Shown piece by piece: positions 16,943 to 29,600 of a DNA stretch of 48,514 nucleotides. A program made the position numbers and the translations under genes. The notes beneath the pieces were generated by a model. That model was not told the DNA's origin and did not search any database. It saw only the letters and a program-made list of their open reading frames with translations. How positions within the stretch are numbered: the first letter of the stretch is position 1; every line of letters begins with the position of its first letter. The stretch comes from an uncultured Eubacteriales bacterium (GTDB lineage: Bacteria > Bacillota > Clostridia > Oscillospirales > CAG-382), in assembly GCA_900546385.1 (NCBI GenBank), contig URCT01000002.1, positions 1 to 48,514 on the forward strand, written 5' to 3'.

Positions 16943-19900
16943 TTACTTGTTAAGCTCAAACAAACGCTTGAGCACTGTCGCCGCCTCTGCTCGGGTGGCG
17001 TTTTCCTGCGGATCGAGCGTCGAAGCGGTGCGTCCTGCAAGAATGCCCGTTCCGGCTGTCCAAGCAAGCGGCTCGATCGCATATTCCGAAATCTCGGCAA
17101 AATCCTCGTAGGAAAGAATGTTCGTATCCTCGCCGACCGTCACGTCGTAGCCCTTGAAGGAGGCGTAACGGTAGAGAATGGCCGCGATCTGCTCGCGCGT
17201 GATATTGGTTTCCGGCTCAAACAGCGTTTCGCTCACGCCGTAGACAATGCCGTTTTCCGCCGCCCATGCGACCGCCGCGGCATAATACGTATCGGCGGCA
17301 ACGTCTTCAAAGCCGCTCGGCTTTGTCATCTCGGGCGAACCTTCGGCGCGGTACAGCACCGTCACGAGCATAGCACGTGTCAAATTGTCGTCCGGCGCAA
17401 ACAGCGTCGGCGTCACGCCCTTGAAGAGTCCCTTTTCGTACACGTATTTGACGTAATCGTAGAACCAATCGCTCTTATGCACATCGATAAACGGCAAGCC
17501 GTCGTCAGCCGCGCCTTTTTCCTTAAAGACCACCACGATTTCGGTATCGCTTGTCACCGAAGCGACCGTCGTTACCTCGTCGCTGCCGACTGACACGCCG
17601 TCAACAAGCACATTCGACACCGCATAGCCCTTATCCGGCACAGCCGTCACCGTGACGCTGGTGCCTTTCGGGATGCGCGTCGCCGAAAGCATGGCAGTTC
17701 CCTTGCCCTCGGTGCGCAGCGTGATGTTCACATAGGTCGTACCTCTGCCGCCCGAGCCGCCCGAAGTGGTATCGTTGCGCTTAAAGGCGGCAATGGCTGT
17801 ATCGAGCGCTTTGACCGCCGCCGTATAGCCGTCTTCATCGGTCGTATCGTCGGCAAGCACAGCTTTGGCATCGTCGATGGCCTTTTTCAAGGCGTTTTTC
17901 TTGCTTTGAGAAGCTTTCGGCGTGGAATCAAGCACAGCCTGCGCTTCTTCGATCTTTTCGGCAAGGTCGTTCTTGGTGTTTTTCTCCACCGTCACGAGTA
18001 CATAATCCGTCAGCCCGGAAGCACGCGCCGTGCTGCCCGTTTCTTCGTCAAACAGAGCCGTACCCGAAGCAAGCTTGACCTTAACAGCCGCTTCGCCGGG
18101 CGCAAGACCTTTGACCGTGCCGCCGTCAAGCGAAAGCAGGTTTTTGCCGTAGAGCAAGCTCCATTCCAATTGTTCGAAGCCGTCGAGCGGCACCTGCACG
18201 CCCTCGGCTGTGATGCCGACCGCCGTAAACGCGCTTTGCTTGCCAGCAGCAAGGGTGATCGCCTTATCGCCGTCGCTGTTTTTCGCGATGGCGGCATTGT
18301 TTTGGAGAATTTCGACGCGCTCGAACGAATAAGCACCGTCTCGTAGCACCGTCACGGTGAGCGAAGAGGTGTTTTCCGATTTATCGGTCGCCGTAAAGAT
18401 AAGTTCTTTGGCCGTTTCGATATCGGCAAGCTTTCCTTTGTAGGTGAAGCTGCCGCCGACGTCGCGCGTAAGGCCGTCAGCCGAACCGTTCACGGTCAGC
18501 GTCGCGTGCGGCTCGGTCAAGCCCTCTACCGCAAAGCTTCCGTCTTTGGCCGCAAACACAAGGCTTGTGCCAAAGAGTGCGGACGCGCCGTTTTCCATAC
18601 TTTCGGAAGAACGCATGGCAAGCGAAAGCGTCGGTGCGGAGGTATCAACCGTAAAGGCAATCTGCGCTTCGGGCAGATACAATGCAGCGGCACTGTCGGT
18701 GGTGGTATCCTTTTGCGGGGTATACGCCTTGAAGCCAATGACGTAATCGCCGTCTTCAAGGTCTTCCAAATGGAATTTCCAATGACTGCGGAACCATTTG
18801 CCTTCGGAAACGGCGCTGTCGCCGTCAGTCTTTTCGGGCGAGGTGTAGACCTTCTGGCCGCGAAGCGACAACTCGGCAAACACCGGCGTGTCGAAGGTAT
18901 ATTCGATGATGACATCGTCGGTATCGATATATTCGCGGGTCGGATCGATGTTGGTCTTGACCTCCGTCAGCTTCGGGATTTTCGTTTCCCACATGGTAAA
19001 GGAAGCCGAAGAAACGGACGCATCGCCGTAGAAGTAGGCGCGCTTGGCATCCTCTGCGCTTCCGGCGGACGCTTGGGTATATTCCTCGCGGAGCGTTTTC
19101 ACCTTGACGGTATAGGTCTTTCCGGGAACCAAACCGGCGTTTTGGCCGACAAGGAAGTTGGAACCGGCCTCGTATTGGCCAAAGGTCTCGGAAAGCTCAT
19201 TGCCGTCGGCATCCGCCACAACGGCCAAATAATGTGTGTAATCGACCGTGTCGGCATCCGTCACCTGCACAAGCACCGTGCCGTTGCCTCCATAGGTTGC
19301 TTTCACGGCTTTTACGGGGTGCGGAAGGTTGGGATTCTTAAAGGTGATCGCTTTGGCGACAGCCTTGCTGACGCCCTCGGTCGAGGACATGAGCAAGACG
19401 GCACGGTATGTTCCGCTGGGGAACGAATCAGGCAATGTAAAGGTGCTTGTGCCGGAAGCGCGCTTGACGTCGTCTACGTGCAGAACGTTCGTGCCGAGTG
19501 CACCGTCCGCAAGCGTTTCTTTCTTCAGGTTGGCAAGAATCACGGCTTCATCCGTTTCCTCGGTGAGGTAAACGTCGATGGTGCACGTGCCGTCGCCGTC
19601 GGAGGTCGTCGTCCAATCGGCGGTAAAATCGAAGCTGTCGGGTGCGTCATGCGCAAGCTCCGCGCTTTCGAGCTCCGGAATGTCGTCAACGCCGCTCATG
19701 GTGAAGCTGTCAAACTGCACGCCTTCTGCTGTGCTGCTTACCGTCCAAGAGCCGTTTTGGATCAAGGTGCGGTTGGTGACGGTGAAATAGATGTATTTTT
19801 TGCCGTCGCGTATCTGCGTCAAGAAGTTGCCGCCCTCATCGTCGGCACCAACCGGTGCTTGGCCGCGGATTTCGACGCCCTTCGGATTGGTGACGGTGAT

Positions 19901-22900
19901 TTCTTCGGCTTTCGGTTCGCCCGAGCCGGTATAGGGAATTTCGAGAAGCAGTGCGTCCTGTCCGGCGGCGTTCTTCACATCGATGACCGCGCTTGAAACA
20001 GCGTCGTCAAAGAGGGCTGTACCACCTTCGACGGCCGTCGCGTCGAGCGTATGGATGTTTGTGCCGTAATAGCCGATCACAGCGTCGCTGTCGAGGGACG
20101 CGAGGCTGAAGGTGTCCTCATCCTCATCGTCGCGCTTGGGTGCGGAAAGGTCGATGTTCTTGCCGAACGAAACGCTTTCGCCCCAATAATAGATCACGCC
20201 GAAGCGGATACCGATGATTTTGATGTTGGCGCCGATAAACTTGTTCGATACCGCCGCCTCCACACCGGCAAGCTCCTTGCCGCCGACAATCGGAATGCTG
20301 TCGGGAATGAAGATACCGGCATAGATGTAGCCGTAGAAGTAGTTGTCGGCAATGGTCACGGTGATGCCGCCTTGGATAAGGCCGTCCACAATGCTGACCT
20401 TACCGTACAGATTGAGTTCCCACGGTTCGATCCAATGTGCCGAAATGCCGGCTTTGAGGTCAAGCATTCCCTTGGCGAATTTGAGCTTCATATCGCCCGT
20501 CAGCGACAGACCCTCCAAGCTGATTTTGGCATTGAAATCGCCGACGAGCGTTTCGATGGCTTCCAAACGCGCAAATAATAGCAGCGTAATCGGCGGAAGC
20601 CGGTCGAATTCGCCGCCGATGGTGTCGGCAAGCCCGTTGATGCCGCCGCCGAGACCCGTCATATACAATACAGGCGGTGCCAACGGAATTTTCAAGCCGT
20701 CGCGGATATAGAATTCGATTTTATCGGGAAGAATGCGTTCCTTTTCCTTGACGGTCACTTCCTTAAAGGCAAGAATGCCTTCGCATTCGATGACCTTGAT
20801 GTTTAGTCCGGCGTGGATCTCGTATTCCTTATCAATGGTGTTGATGGAGACGCTGGCATAAATGCCGGGCGCGTTGGACACAAGCGAACCAAGCAAGTCT
20901 TTCGGAAGCGCAAGCTCCACCGTCGTGTTGATGCCGATAAAGCCGGTGTCCTCAACCGTCACGTTGTCGTCAGCCAGCTTTTCGCCAAAGCGGACATCTT
21001 CGATCTCCACCGACAGACTGCCTTCGGAGAGGTTGGTGTCCTTTTTTAGCTTTTCGCCGGTCGAAGTGGTTGTGGTGGGCGTGGTATTGGTGCCGGAGGC
21101 CGGATCTCTATTCGCCGTGCCGCCGACCTCGCCGGTACCGAACAGATTGTTCATGCTTTCGGAATAATCGTCGTCATCCAAGCTCTCGGCAAAGAGGTTA
21201 TTGAGTTCTTCGGAAAGATCCTCTTGGTCGGCCGTAAGATCCTGCGCGGGCTGTTCGTTGTTTTTGGGCGATTTGATCGGCAGGCTCATTTTGCCGCCGA
21301 AGCCGATGCCGTAGTTGACCATGCCGATGGGCGAATCCTCGTTGAAGGACGCGCTCATCACGCCGTATTTCATGTCAATAAGGAAGCCGCCGATCGACTG
21401 AATCATGGACGCCGCGCCGTCAAGCGAAAGCGTTAAGTCGGTGCCCTTCACGCCCGTGCCGAGCCGTTCGGCATCCAACGTGTACTTAAAGCCCTTGCGC
21501 ACGGTGAAGCTCCATTTGCTTCGCCATACGTTGACCGAGTTGACGACCTTCAAGAGGCCGTCGCCCTTGACTTTATAGCTGTCCTTGCCTAAGAGACTGT
21601 CCTTTTCCATAAACACTTCGAGCGGCTTTTCGCCCTCATAGGAAAGGATATTGTTGATAATGATGTCGCCGTCGGCCTTTTTGGCTAACCAATATTTGGC
21701 TTTTGTGCCGTCCTCACGCGTCATCTGCTTGAAGTTGCCGCGCAAGGTAAGTAAAATCTCGTTTTTCTGAACCGCGTCCTCTGTGCCGAAATTGAATTTG
21801 AGGTCATTTCCGCGGTATTCGCCCTTTTTCGACAGTTCGCCTTTATAGAAGGAAAGGTATTCACCCTCATCGGCAAAGGTGAAAAAATCGTAATCGTCGT
21901 CGGTGCGGACAAGTGCGAGAAGTCCATAGGACATCTGCTTATACTTTTCGTCAGCCGATACCTCTAAGGTGACCGCCGCCGTGAAGGTGTTGCCGAACAC
22001 CGCCTTTAACTGCGTATCGGTAAAGCGGAATTCAAGCTTGTATACGCCTACCTCCAACGTTTCGTCGGTCGAAAAGCTCATGTTTTTGTATTCGGCATCG
22101 AGGAAAGCGATGTTTTTCTTATCGATCTTCACCTCATGGTCGCTTGTGGTATGCACCAAATACAGATCCCACAGCTCCGAACCGGCAAGTGCCGCAAACG
22201 GCTTCATCGAGCCGGTAACCGTAACGGTTCTGCCGCCGGAGGTGTACACGGTTTTGGGGTTGACAGCCGCCATGGAAAGCTCGGAAAGCTTGCCTGCCGT
22301 CGAAGGCAGAAGAATGCTGCGTTCTGCCGCCGTTTCGACCGTCTTTTGACTGCCGTCCGCCTTGTTGGCCGTGGCGATGAGCGAAACATAGATCGTTCCG
22401 GCCGTCAGATCGGCCTGGGGCTTGGCGCGCAGCTTGAACAGCTTGGTCACGACCTCGTCGCCGATTTCGGCAATCATGGTGATCTTATCGCCGTCGGCAA
22501 GCTCGAACTGATCGTCGTCAAACGAAAGATTTAACTGCGCGGTCGTTAATTTTTCAGCGCCGTCGACCGTGTTGTCAATCTCCACCGACACGGTGAAAAG
22601 GCCGCCGTCTGCATAGCTTTTTCCGTCCGCGGCAAGCTGCACCCGTTCGGAGGTGATGTTTAAGCCGATATTGCCTTCGTTCTGCGAGAAGTTGCCGACG
22701 CCGTACAGCACCTCCGCGCCGAAAGAGCCGCCCTCGGCTATCAAACCAGGCTCCCAATAGAGAGCCGCCGCGCTGTCGGGCGTTTTGTGCTTGTTGGAAT
22801 AGTTGGTAAAATCGCAGAATTCGTCCGGCGTGTATTCATAGCGCGTATTCGCAAGGTTTGCCCAATGTCCCAAAATCACCTTGGAGGGCGTTTTTCCGCC

Positions 22901-23599
22901 GTTCCATTCCTGCATGAGAAGATAGGCAAGTCGCTTGGGCGAAGAGAGCGAATCGACACAACGGATCTGCGTGGGAACGTTTTCGCCGTTAAACGCGGAT
23001 TCCGTGAGCGTCGGGCGGATCGATTCATCGAGCACAAAGTACGGCGCGTCGATATCGTTGCCGAGCGAGGTGTCGAGTAGTAACCGAACGCCGACCTCCC
23101 GTGCCTTGCCGCTGGCATTGACCACGTCAAAGCTGATGCCGGCATTGCCGAGCGTGTTGGCGGAGGAGGTGGTATCCGTGCCGAGCGCGACCTTTAGCGT
23201 CACGGTCACGCCGTCAATCGTCCACGGCACGGTGAGCAAGCGTCCTTCGTCGGACACAACGGGCGTGCCGAGCGAGGATTCGATTTTGAAGAAGGATTTG
23301 TAATCTTGGCCGAACACATAATCCTTGCCGTCGATGCGCACGGTGATGAACGAGGTGCCGCCGGAGCGGTCGGCATCCTCTTTATAGAGCAGCGGCAGAT
23401 TGTTGTCGAGCGCCTTTTTGGGGTTGCCCTCGACGGTCTCCACCGAGAAACCGCCGGTGGCGGCATTGAAGCTATACGTCAGGTAGCCGTTGGTGATGCT
23501 GTAGACCGATTCTTCTTCGGCAAATACAAGCGGCGGAAGCGCCGACAAAAGCATGAGCAGCGAGAGAAGAAGCGCGATGAATTTTCGAAACGTTTTCAT
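16943..23599 (-). CDS. Giant S-layer-anchored surface protein
   Basis: A 2218-residue exported protein. The start is the ATG at 23599, which follows GGAGG closely and begins a clean signal peptide (MKTFRKFIALLLSLLMLLSA). Order of parts: an N-terminal beta-rich domain to ~300; cohesin-like or Ig-like strands (QLNLSFDDDQFELADGD) near 365; a low-complexity Ser/Thr/Gly segment ~840-860; an unrecognised ~300-residue alternating beta-strand region (~865-1160); several Ig/FN3-like modules to ~1860; a FIVAR-like helical segment (~1873-1943, EKIEEAQAVLDSTPKAS); an InlB-type repeat (~1951-2026); and three SLH motifs (~2033-2218). A glycan or surface-binding scaffold fits; no enzyme motif was seen. Only 20 nt separate it from the upstream giant gene, so the two are one operon. 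Confidence 0.85.
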   Translation of the reverse strand: MKTFRKFIALLLSLLMLLSALPPLVFAEEESVYSITNGYLTYSFNAATGGFSVETVEGNPKKALDNNLPLLYKEDADRSGGTSFITVRIDGKDYVFGQDYKSFFKIESSLGTPVVSDEGRLLTVPWTIDGVTVTLKVALGTDTTSSANTLGNAGISFDVVNASGKAREVGVRLLLDTSLGNDIDAPYFVLDESIRPTLTESAFNGENVPTQIRCVDSLSSPKRLAYLLMQEWNGGKTPSKVILGHWANLANTRYEYTPDEFCDFTNYSNKHKTPDSAAALYWEPGLIAEGGSFGAEVLYGVGNFSQNEGNIGLNITSERVQLAADGKSYADGGLFTVSVEIDNTVDGAEKLTTAQLNLSFDDDQFELADGDKITMIAEIGDEVVTKLFKLRAKPQADLTAGTIYVSLIATANKADGSQKTVETAAERSILLPSTAGKLSELSMAAVNPKTVYTSGGRTVTVTGSMKPFAALAGSELWDLYLVHTTSDHEVKIDKKNIAFLDAEYKNMSFSTDETLEVGVYKLEFRFTDTQLKAVFGNTFTAAVTLEVSADEKYKQMSYGLLALVRTDDDYDFFTFADEGEYLSFYKGELSKKGEYRGNDLKFNFGTEDAVQKNEILLTLRGNFKQMTREDGTKAKYWLAKKADGDIIINNILSYEGEKPLEVFMEKDSLLGKDSYKVKGDGLLKVVNSVNVWRSKWSFTVRKGFKYTLDAERLGTGVKGTDLTLSLDGAASMIQSIGGFLIDMKYGVMSASFNEDSPIGMVNYGIGFGGKMSLPIKSPKNNEQPAQDLTADQEDLSEELNNLFAESLDDDDYSESMNNLFGTGEVGGTANRDPASGTNTTPTTTTSTGEKLKKDTNLSEGSLSVEIEDVRFGEKLADDNVTVEDTGFIGINTTVELALPKDLLGSLVSNAPGIYASVSINTIDKEYEIHAGLNIKVIECEGILAFKEVTVKEKERILPDKIEFYIRDGLKIPLAPPVLYMTGLGGGINGLADTIGGEFDRLPPITLLLFARLEAIETLVGDFNAKISLEGLSLTGDMKLKFAKGMLDLKAGISAHWIEPWELNLYGKVSIVDGLIQGGITVTIADNYFYGYIYAGIFIPDSIPIVGGKELAGVEAAVSNKFIGANIKIIGIRFGVIYYWGESVSFGKNIDLSAPKRDDEDEDTFSLASLDSDAVIGYYGTNIHTLDATAVEGGTALFDDAVSSAVIDVKNAAGQDALLLEIPYTGSGEPKAEEITVTNPKGVEIRGQAPVGADDEGGNFLTQIRDGKKYIYFTVTNRTLIQNGSWTVSSTAEGVQFDSFTMSGVDDIPELESAELAHDAPDSFDFTADWTTTSDGDGTCTIDVYLTEETDEAVILANLKKETLADGALGTNVLHVDDVKRASGTSTFTLPDSFPSGTYRAVLLMSSTEGVSKAVAKAITFKNPNLPHPVKAVKATYGGNGTVLVQVTDADTVDYTHYLAVVADADGNELSETFGQYEAGSNFLVGQNAGLVPGKTYTVKVKTLREEYTQASAGSAEDAKRAYFYGDASVSSASFTMWETKIPKLTEVKTNIDPTREYIDTDDVIIEYTFDTPVFAELSLRGQKVYTSPEKTDGDSAVSEGKWFRSHWKFHLEDLEDGDYVIGFKAYTPQKDTTTDSAAALYLPEAQIAFTVDTSAPTLSLAMRSSESMENGASALFGTSLVFAAKDGSFAVEGLTEPHATLTVNGSADGLTRDVGGSFTYKGKLADIETAKELIFTATDKSENTSSLTVTVLRDGAYSFERVEILQNNAAIAKNSDGDKAITLAAGKQSAFTAVGITAEGVQVPLDGFEQLEWSLLYGKNLLSLDGGTVKGLAPGEAAVKVKLASGTALFDEETGSTARASGLTDYVLVTVEKNTKNDLAEKIEEAQAVLDSTPKASQSKKNALKKAIDDAKAVLADDTTDEDGYTAAVKALDTAIAAFKRNDTTSGGSGGRGTTYVNITLRTEGKGTAMLSATRIPKGTSVTVTAVPDKGYAVSNVLVDGVSVGSDEVTTVASVTSDTEIVVVFKEKGAADDGLPFIDVHKSDWFYDYVKYVYEKGLFKGVTPTLFAPDDNLTRAMLVTVLYRAEGSPEMTKPSGFEDVAADTYYAAAVAWAAENGIVYGVSETLFEPETNITREQIAAILYRYASFKGYDVTVGEDTNILSYEDFAEISEYAIEPLAWTAGTGILAGRTASTLDPQENATRAEAATVLKRLFELNK

Positions 23600-23619
23600 G
23601 ATGTTTTCCTCCTTGCGGC

Positions 23620-26600
23620 TCAATGATTGACGTAGATTTGGAGCGTGATGTAATCGCGCTTATCGGTTTGAATGAACACCGTGTACCAGCCGCTTGCAAG
23701 GCCGCTCACGTCATAGGTGCCGGCTTCGGACTGTGCTAACATGATGCCGGATTTTTTCATTTCGCCCATGGTCTTTAACCCCGCGGCATACCGGACATAC
23801 GAAACACCGGCAAAGTTGGCAAGCGTAACGGAAACGGTATCGCCCTGCACCTCGGCGCGTCCGCTTGCATCCGGCAGACGGCCGTTCACGAGAGCCACTG
23901 TGTCGTACATACCGACAAGGCGGATTGTCCGCACGGCCTCGGTGACGTTGTGCGCACGGTCGGAAACGCGGTAGGTGACCGTGTAGGCAATGCTTCTGTC
24001 AAAGGTGTTCGCCGCAAAATCCGTCGTGTTTAACCGCGGATCGATGATGACCTCCACTTCGTCCGAAAGGTCGGTCTTGCCGCGGAATAAATCATACGCG
24101 GAGAAGGCCGTGCCGGGCTTGGTAAGAAGCTCGATGTTAAACGGTTCGCCGACATCGGCATTTTCATAGAACACCAATTCATCGGAGGCAAGACGCAACA
24201 CCGGCGGCGTTTTATCGATCAGCTCGACATCGATGGCATACGAATCGGTCAAGCGGTTGTTCTTTTCACGGTCAAAAATATACATACCGTTATCGTCAAA
24301 CACCTTTTCGGCGTCGGTCGTATAGTCTTCCTCGTTCGAACCGAGCGTGCGTGTGGGTTCGTCCGTCACGACCGTCACGGTCACATCGCCGTTGGTAACC
24401 GGCATTTTGTCGGCTTCGGTTTTTCCGGCCGTGCTGAGAATGTAGCCGGATTCCGTTCCGGAGGTATCAACGCCGATCTCGATGGTTCCGGCTTCGGTTT
24501 TGGTCTGCCAAGTGCCGTTTTCGAGAATATCGTAATCGTAGCTCCAGGAGAACGACTTGATAACCGGTGCTTTGGAATCGATTTCGGAGATTTCCACCGT
24601 TACGTAGGCGTATGCTCCCTCGTTGTCATATACCTTGAAGGTATAGGTGCCGTTGTCGCGGAAGGTGAAGGCGGCTTCGTCGACCACCTTACCGTTTTTA
24701 TCGAGTGTCTGAATGCGCTTGGCGATACCGCCGTACATCACGGTAAGCTCCCAAAGCTCGCGTTCGGTATCGACGGGAACGCCTGCCGCGTTTAACGCTT
24801 TGTCAAAGCCGACCGTCACTTCGGATTTTTCGTCGTTGACCCCAAGCTTCTTTACCGTGACCGACGGAGCGACGCGGTAAATGCTCTTGACGGTGACCAA
24901 AACCGGATCGCCCTCGTTGCCGTATTCATCGGCATAGTAGACCGTAACCGTGCCGTTTTCGGTGAAGCGGAGCGTGGAAGAACCGTAGTTGACGGTGATG
25001 GAAGAAAGCTTGGTGCTGTCGTCGGGATCGATGGCGGTAATGCGCGTGTTCGCCTTGTCAAAGGTGAGTGTGGCAATCACGTTTTCGCGGCTCTTTTTGG
25101 ATTGATCGACGCTGTAGGAAACGGTTGCCTTGGGTTTAACGGTATTGATGTTGGAGACCGTGAAGCTCTTTTCGGTCTTGTTGCCGGCTTTGTCCAGTAA
25201 CCATAACCGATAGGTGCCGGAAACAGGCACTTCGCCGGTATAAACATCGTCGGCCTCGTCATAGGTTAACGGAATCTCTTTGCCATCCTTGCCGTAAAGC
25301 GCTACGCGCGCGACACCGCTTTGCGCGTCGGTTGCCGTTACGGTAATGCCGACCGGCTTTGCGGTTTTGGAGGTGTGCGCCAGCGTATAGGAAAGCGTGC
25401 CCGGGAAAATATCGAAATGCGAAAGGCTGACATCCACCGAAGCCGTATCGCCGAACGCGTCCCGCAGTTCAAACGTAAAGGCCGGGTCGTCGGTTTCCAG
25501 CTTGCGTTCAAAGCTGCCGCCGTTGTTGGTCACCGCAAGACCGCGGTTTTCGCCGGAAGCACTCGGCACAAGAATCGCATACGCTTCGGCATACCAGATA
25601 GCGGCACTTTCGGCAGCAGCCGGATCGAATTTGACGCGTTTTCCGTTTTCGTCCACGTATTCATATGAAAGCGTATAATCGTCTTCGCCGATGGCCGGAA
25701 GTTTGCGGATGTTGTACACGCCGATGCCTTCGGGATAGCCGCCCGGGATCGCCGGCACATAACCGCGCTCACCGAGCATATTTTCCGGTTCAACGCTGAA
25801 GCAGATAGCGTTGTCCTTAAACTCAAACACAAGCGTTTTTGTTCCCTTGATGTCCTCATCGCCGTAAACGCGTAAGGTGACAATGACGTTGCCGTCCGCG
25901 TCGGTATAGCTCTTTTCGAACGGCGTTTCGGAATAATCGATGCCGTTGCCGTCCTTGTCGATAAACGGCACGACCGTTTCTTCGTCCGGCTTTAACGGGT
26001 CGCCCCATTCGAAATCATACGGGCCAGGCATATAGCCTTCGTCGTCCGGATCATTCGGATCGGGTTCACGAATGAGGGCATTGCCCGTGATAACCTTAAG
26101 AAATTCGCGTAAATACAAGGCTTTTAAGCCGGTTTCGGGATCGCAAACCGTAAAGGTCGCGGTAATGCCCGTGCGCACCAAGATGGGATTGTCGGTCATG
26201 GTAGCGATTTCCGGCGAAACCGAAACAACCGTGCTTTCGGGCTGCGTGTTGTCGATATGCGTGGCGACGGCAATCGTTTCCTCCCAGGTGTCACGCTCCG
26301 CACCGGCCGTAAAGCTGTACAGATCGATGATTCGTTCGGTATCGCTCGGCGTTTCCCAGGTTTCGGAATCGTACAGCATACCAACGCTGTAAACAAGCAG
26401 CGTATAGCCCTCGGTATCGTCGCCTTCGCTTAGCTCCGTATCGAGGGAAAGCGCATTGTTGCGGTTGTTTTCCGTATCCATGGGTACGATGCGCTCGCCC
26501 GTGCCCGGCACATATGCAACCTTGGAGTTTCCGTTGGCAGCGATATAGACGTCGTCCGCCACGGGCGAATCGGTCGAGAAGGTAACGTCGTCCGTATAGC

Positions 26601-29600
26601 GGTAGACCTTGATGTTGTCAAGCTTGCCGAAGGTCACATCCTCCACGGTAATATCCGATTTGGTGCCGCGGCCAAGCTCGTCAACCATATACAGCGTATA
26701 GGTGCCGTTCTGCGTGATGATGAAGGAGAAGGTGTCGGAAAAACTCGTGGCAAGCAGCTTTGCCGCGTCGTAATTATCCTCCTCGTTTTCGGTGACGCTG
26801 TCGAGCGGCAGCACCTTGACGGGAACGTTGAATTTCACCTTGACCTTGGCGCGTGCGCCGGTCGTTTTGGGAGCTGCTTCAAAGCTTTCGGCGAAAGCTT
26901 CTGCATCGCGCACCGTAAAGGCGTCGCTTACATATTCGGTCACATTGCCGACCGTGTCCGCCGTGCGCACGGCAAGCACATAGTCGCCGGTCGCACCGGC
27001 AACCTTGATTTGATAGGTCGTGTCGGTTTCGCCGTCAAACGCGGAAGCGTCTGCGCTGAAGATTTCGCTTTTGGCAATCGTCGGATCAAGAGAGAGCGTC
27101 TCCTCGCCGAAAACCGTTTTGGCCTCGCTTCGCGGAACAACGGCAAACGACGTGTTTTCATCGGTCGCGCCGCAAACACTCACATACAAAAGCACATCTG
27201 TCCGTTCGCCGACCGCGACGCTTTGCGCCGTGCTTGAAACCGTCGGTCCCTCTTTGTCGATACCGCCGACCGTGACGGGAACAGTCACGGTGTTTCCGGC
27301 TGCGTCCGAAAGAACAAGCTCAAACGTGCCGCTTTGCGTAAAGGTCACGTTTATCGCGCCGCTTTCGTCGGTCTCGTCGGACGGCAATACCGATTTGTCT
27401 TCGCAGGACACCGAAACGCCGGCCTCTAAGTTGTCATATGCATAAAGCTTTGCCGTTAACGTGTCGGCGGTATGCTCGTCGCGGAACACCAACCGATACG
27501 TCGGCGCGCTTTCATCGTAAAAAATCGTAAATTCGCTTGTGACGATGCGGCTGTTATAGCTGTCGTCCGGCACTTTGCCGTAAGCCGAAATGACGCTTTG
27601 CACATAGAGCTTGTTTTCGCCCTCCACCAGTGCCGAAACAGGCGTGTCGAGCGTGAAAGCACCGCTGTAAACGCTCTTGTCGGCCTGATAATCGACTCTG
27701 CCCAGATTCTGCCATTCGGAGAAGGCTTCCATATCGTCCGAGGTGCGGATGTAGAAATACTGATACACGCCTTCGTCGCCGTTTGCAAAGTCTTCGGTCA
27801 CGTTCAGATTTAAGGTATACTTGCGCTCACCGGTAAGCGGAGCGCCGTTATAGGCTGCCGGTGTGCCGGTGATCTCGCCGGTCACGGCAGGCTTTGCGCT
27901 GCGAATGAAGAACTCCGGCGCGTTTTCCGTGTCAAGCAGCGCCTCGTTGCCGTAAATATCGGTTGCCGCAACGGCAAGCGAATACCGGCCGCTTGGCAGT
28001 CCCGTAAACGTGACGGTCTGCGACGCGCTCGAACCGGCAAAATCGAGGCTGTATTCACCGCCGACTGCCGTATTGCCGTCGGGCGTGACAACATATGCCT
28101 TGGCGGAAGCAATACCGGCCGCGTCGGAAGCGGAAATTTTGATGGTCGCGGTTTCGTCGAACAGACCGCCCGAAACAAGCGTTGCGCCGATTTCGGGAGC
28201 GGCGTTGTCAAACACGAAGGTTTCGTGCGACTCTCTTGTCGTGCCGCTCGGCGTTGTGACGCGGTAGTTCAAATAGTATTCGCCGTTTAAGAGGACGGTG
28301 TTGCCGTCGGCATCGAGCTGCTCTGCCGCGCCGATCGGGTCGCCCGGAGTCCACGTGCGGTATTCGGAGCGGAGGCCACGGCCGATCCATTTCCAGCTTA
28401 CGGTATTTTCGGCGTTGGTTTCAAACGAAATGGTGTAGGACGGGCGCGGAATCGACGTGCTTTCGGGATATACCACCTTACAGTCGGTGTCCTCGTTGTC
28501 CATTTGAATCGAAAGATAGTTCACATCGGTTTTATGTCCGAACGCATCGATGCCGAAATAATACATCCGGCCGGCATACGATTCGCCTGCGCCGATTTTG
28601 AGCAAGGCCGACGCGCCTTTTTCGGCCGTTTCTTGGTCGATAAACGCCCATTTGCCAAACGTCGTTTCGAGTTCGCCGGATTCCTGCTCGAGTGCGGCGT
28701 CCGGGTTAAAGGCCGGTTCGTCCAGCACGCCGTTCGGCGTGAAGCAATAGTAGAATTTTCCCGTGCCGGAGGCATCGCTCACGGAAACCTTATAGGTGTT
28801 GGCAAGCGACTTATCCGCCGCACGCTTGGTTCCGCGCACTTCGGTGACCGAAACAACCGGCGGCTTGTTGTCAAGACGCACATCTTCGATATAGGTTTCT
28901 AACTTGTTGCCGGCAATATCCGTTGCGGAAAGCTTCATCGTGTACGAGCCTTCCGCCGTGCGATTGAGCCACAGCTTGCGCGTGGTCGCAAAGTTTTCGC
29001 CGGACGGGAGAAACAGCGACGTGCCGGTGCAGGTGCCGTTACTCAAGAAAAATTCGTTTCTGCCGTCGGCAGGATTGACAAGGAACAGCTCATAAGTACC
29101 GTCGCTGTAAATGGTTTTGGTGAGCTTGGAGGAAACGGCCTTGATCTCAAGCGTATCTCTCCACACACCGGACAGTGCCTTTCCGTCCGTGGCAGTGACC
29201 GTTACCGACGGTTCGACGGTATCGACCTTAATGCCCGAAAGGAACGACGCATACTGCATTTTCTCCGCCGCAGAGTCCCACAGACGGTAGGTGACCGACG
29301 AGTCCTTTGGCACAAGCGTTGCGCCCTCAATGCGCACGCGCAGATTGTCGCCTGCGGAGGTCATGCCCTTTTGGAGAGGGAAATTCAAAGACACCTTCGA
29401 GCCGTCTAAGGTAATATCTTTCGCGCCCAGCTCAATGGTCTTGCCGGTGTTGCCGAGGTCAAGAATCGCGTTGTCGTAATGGAAACGCGCACCGTTTAAG
29501 CTGTCGGAGGAAATATGCCCATAGTTGCCGTCGGTTTTGATATAGATTTCCACCGGAACGGAGGAATCCGACGCATTATAGTAATAATTGTCACGGGAGG

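Noticed and set aside
18506..19996. 496-codon open frame on the plus strand opposite the SLH giant
   Set aside because: No RBS, no family pattern, lies wholly antisense to a gene with clear SLH and signal peptide; long antisense frames arise from the codon bias here.
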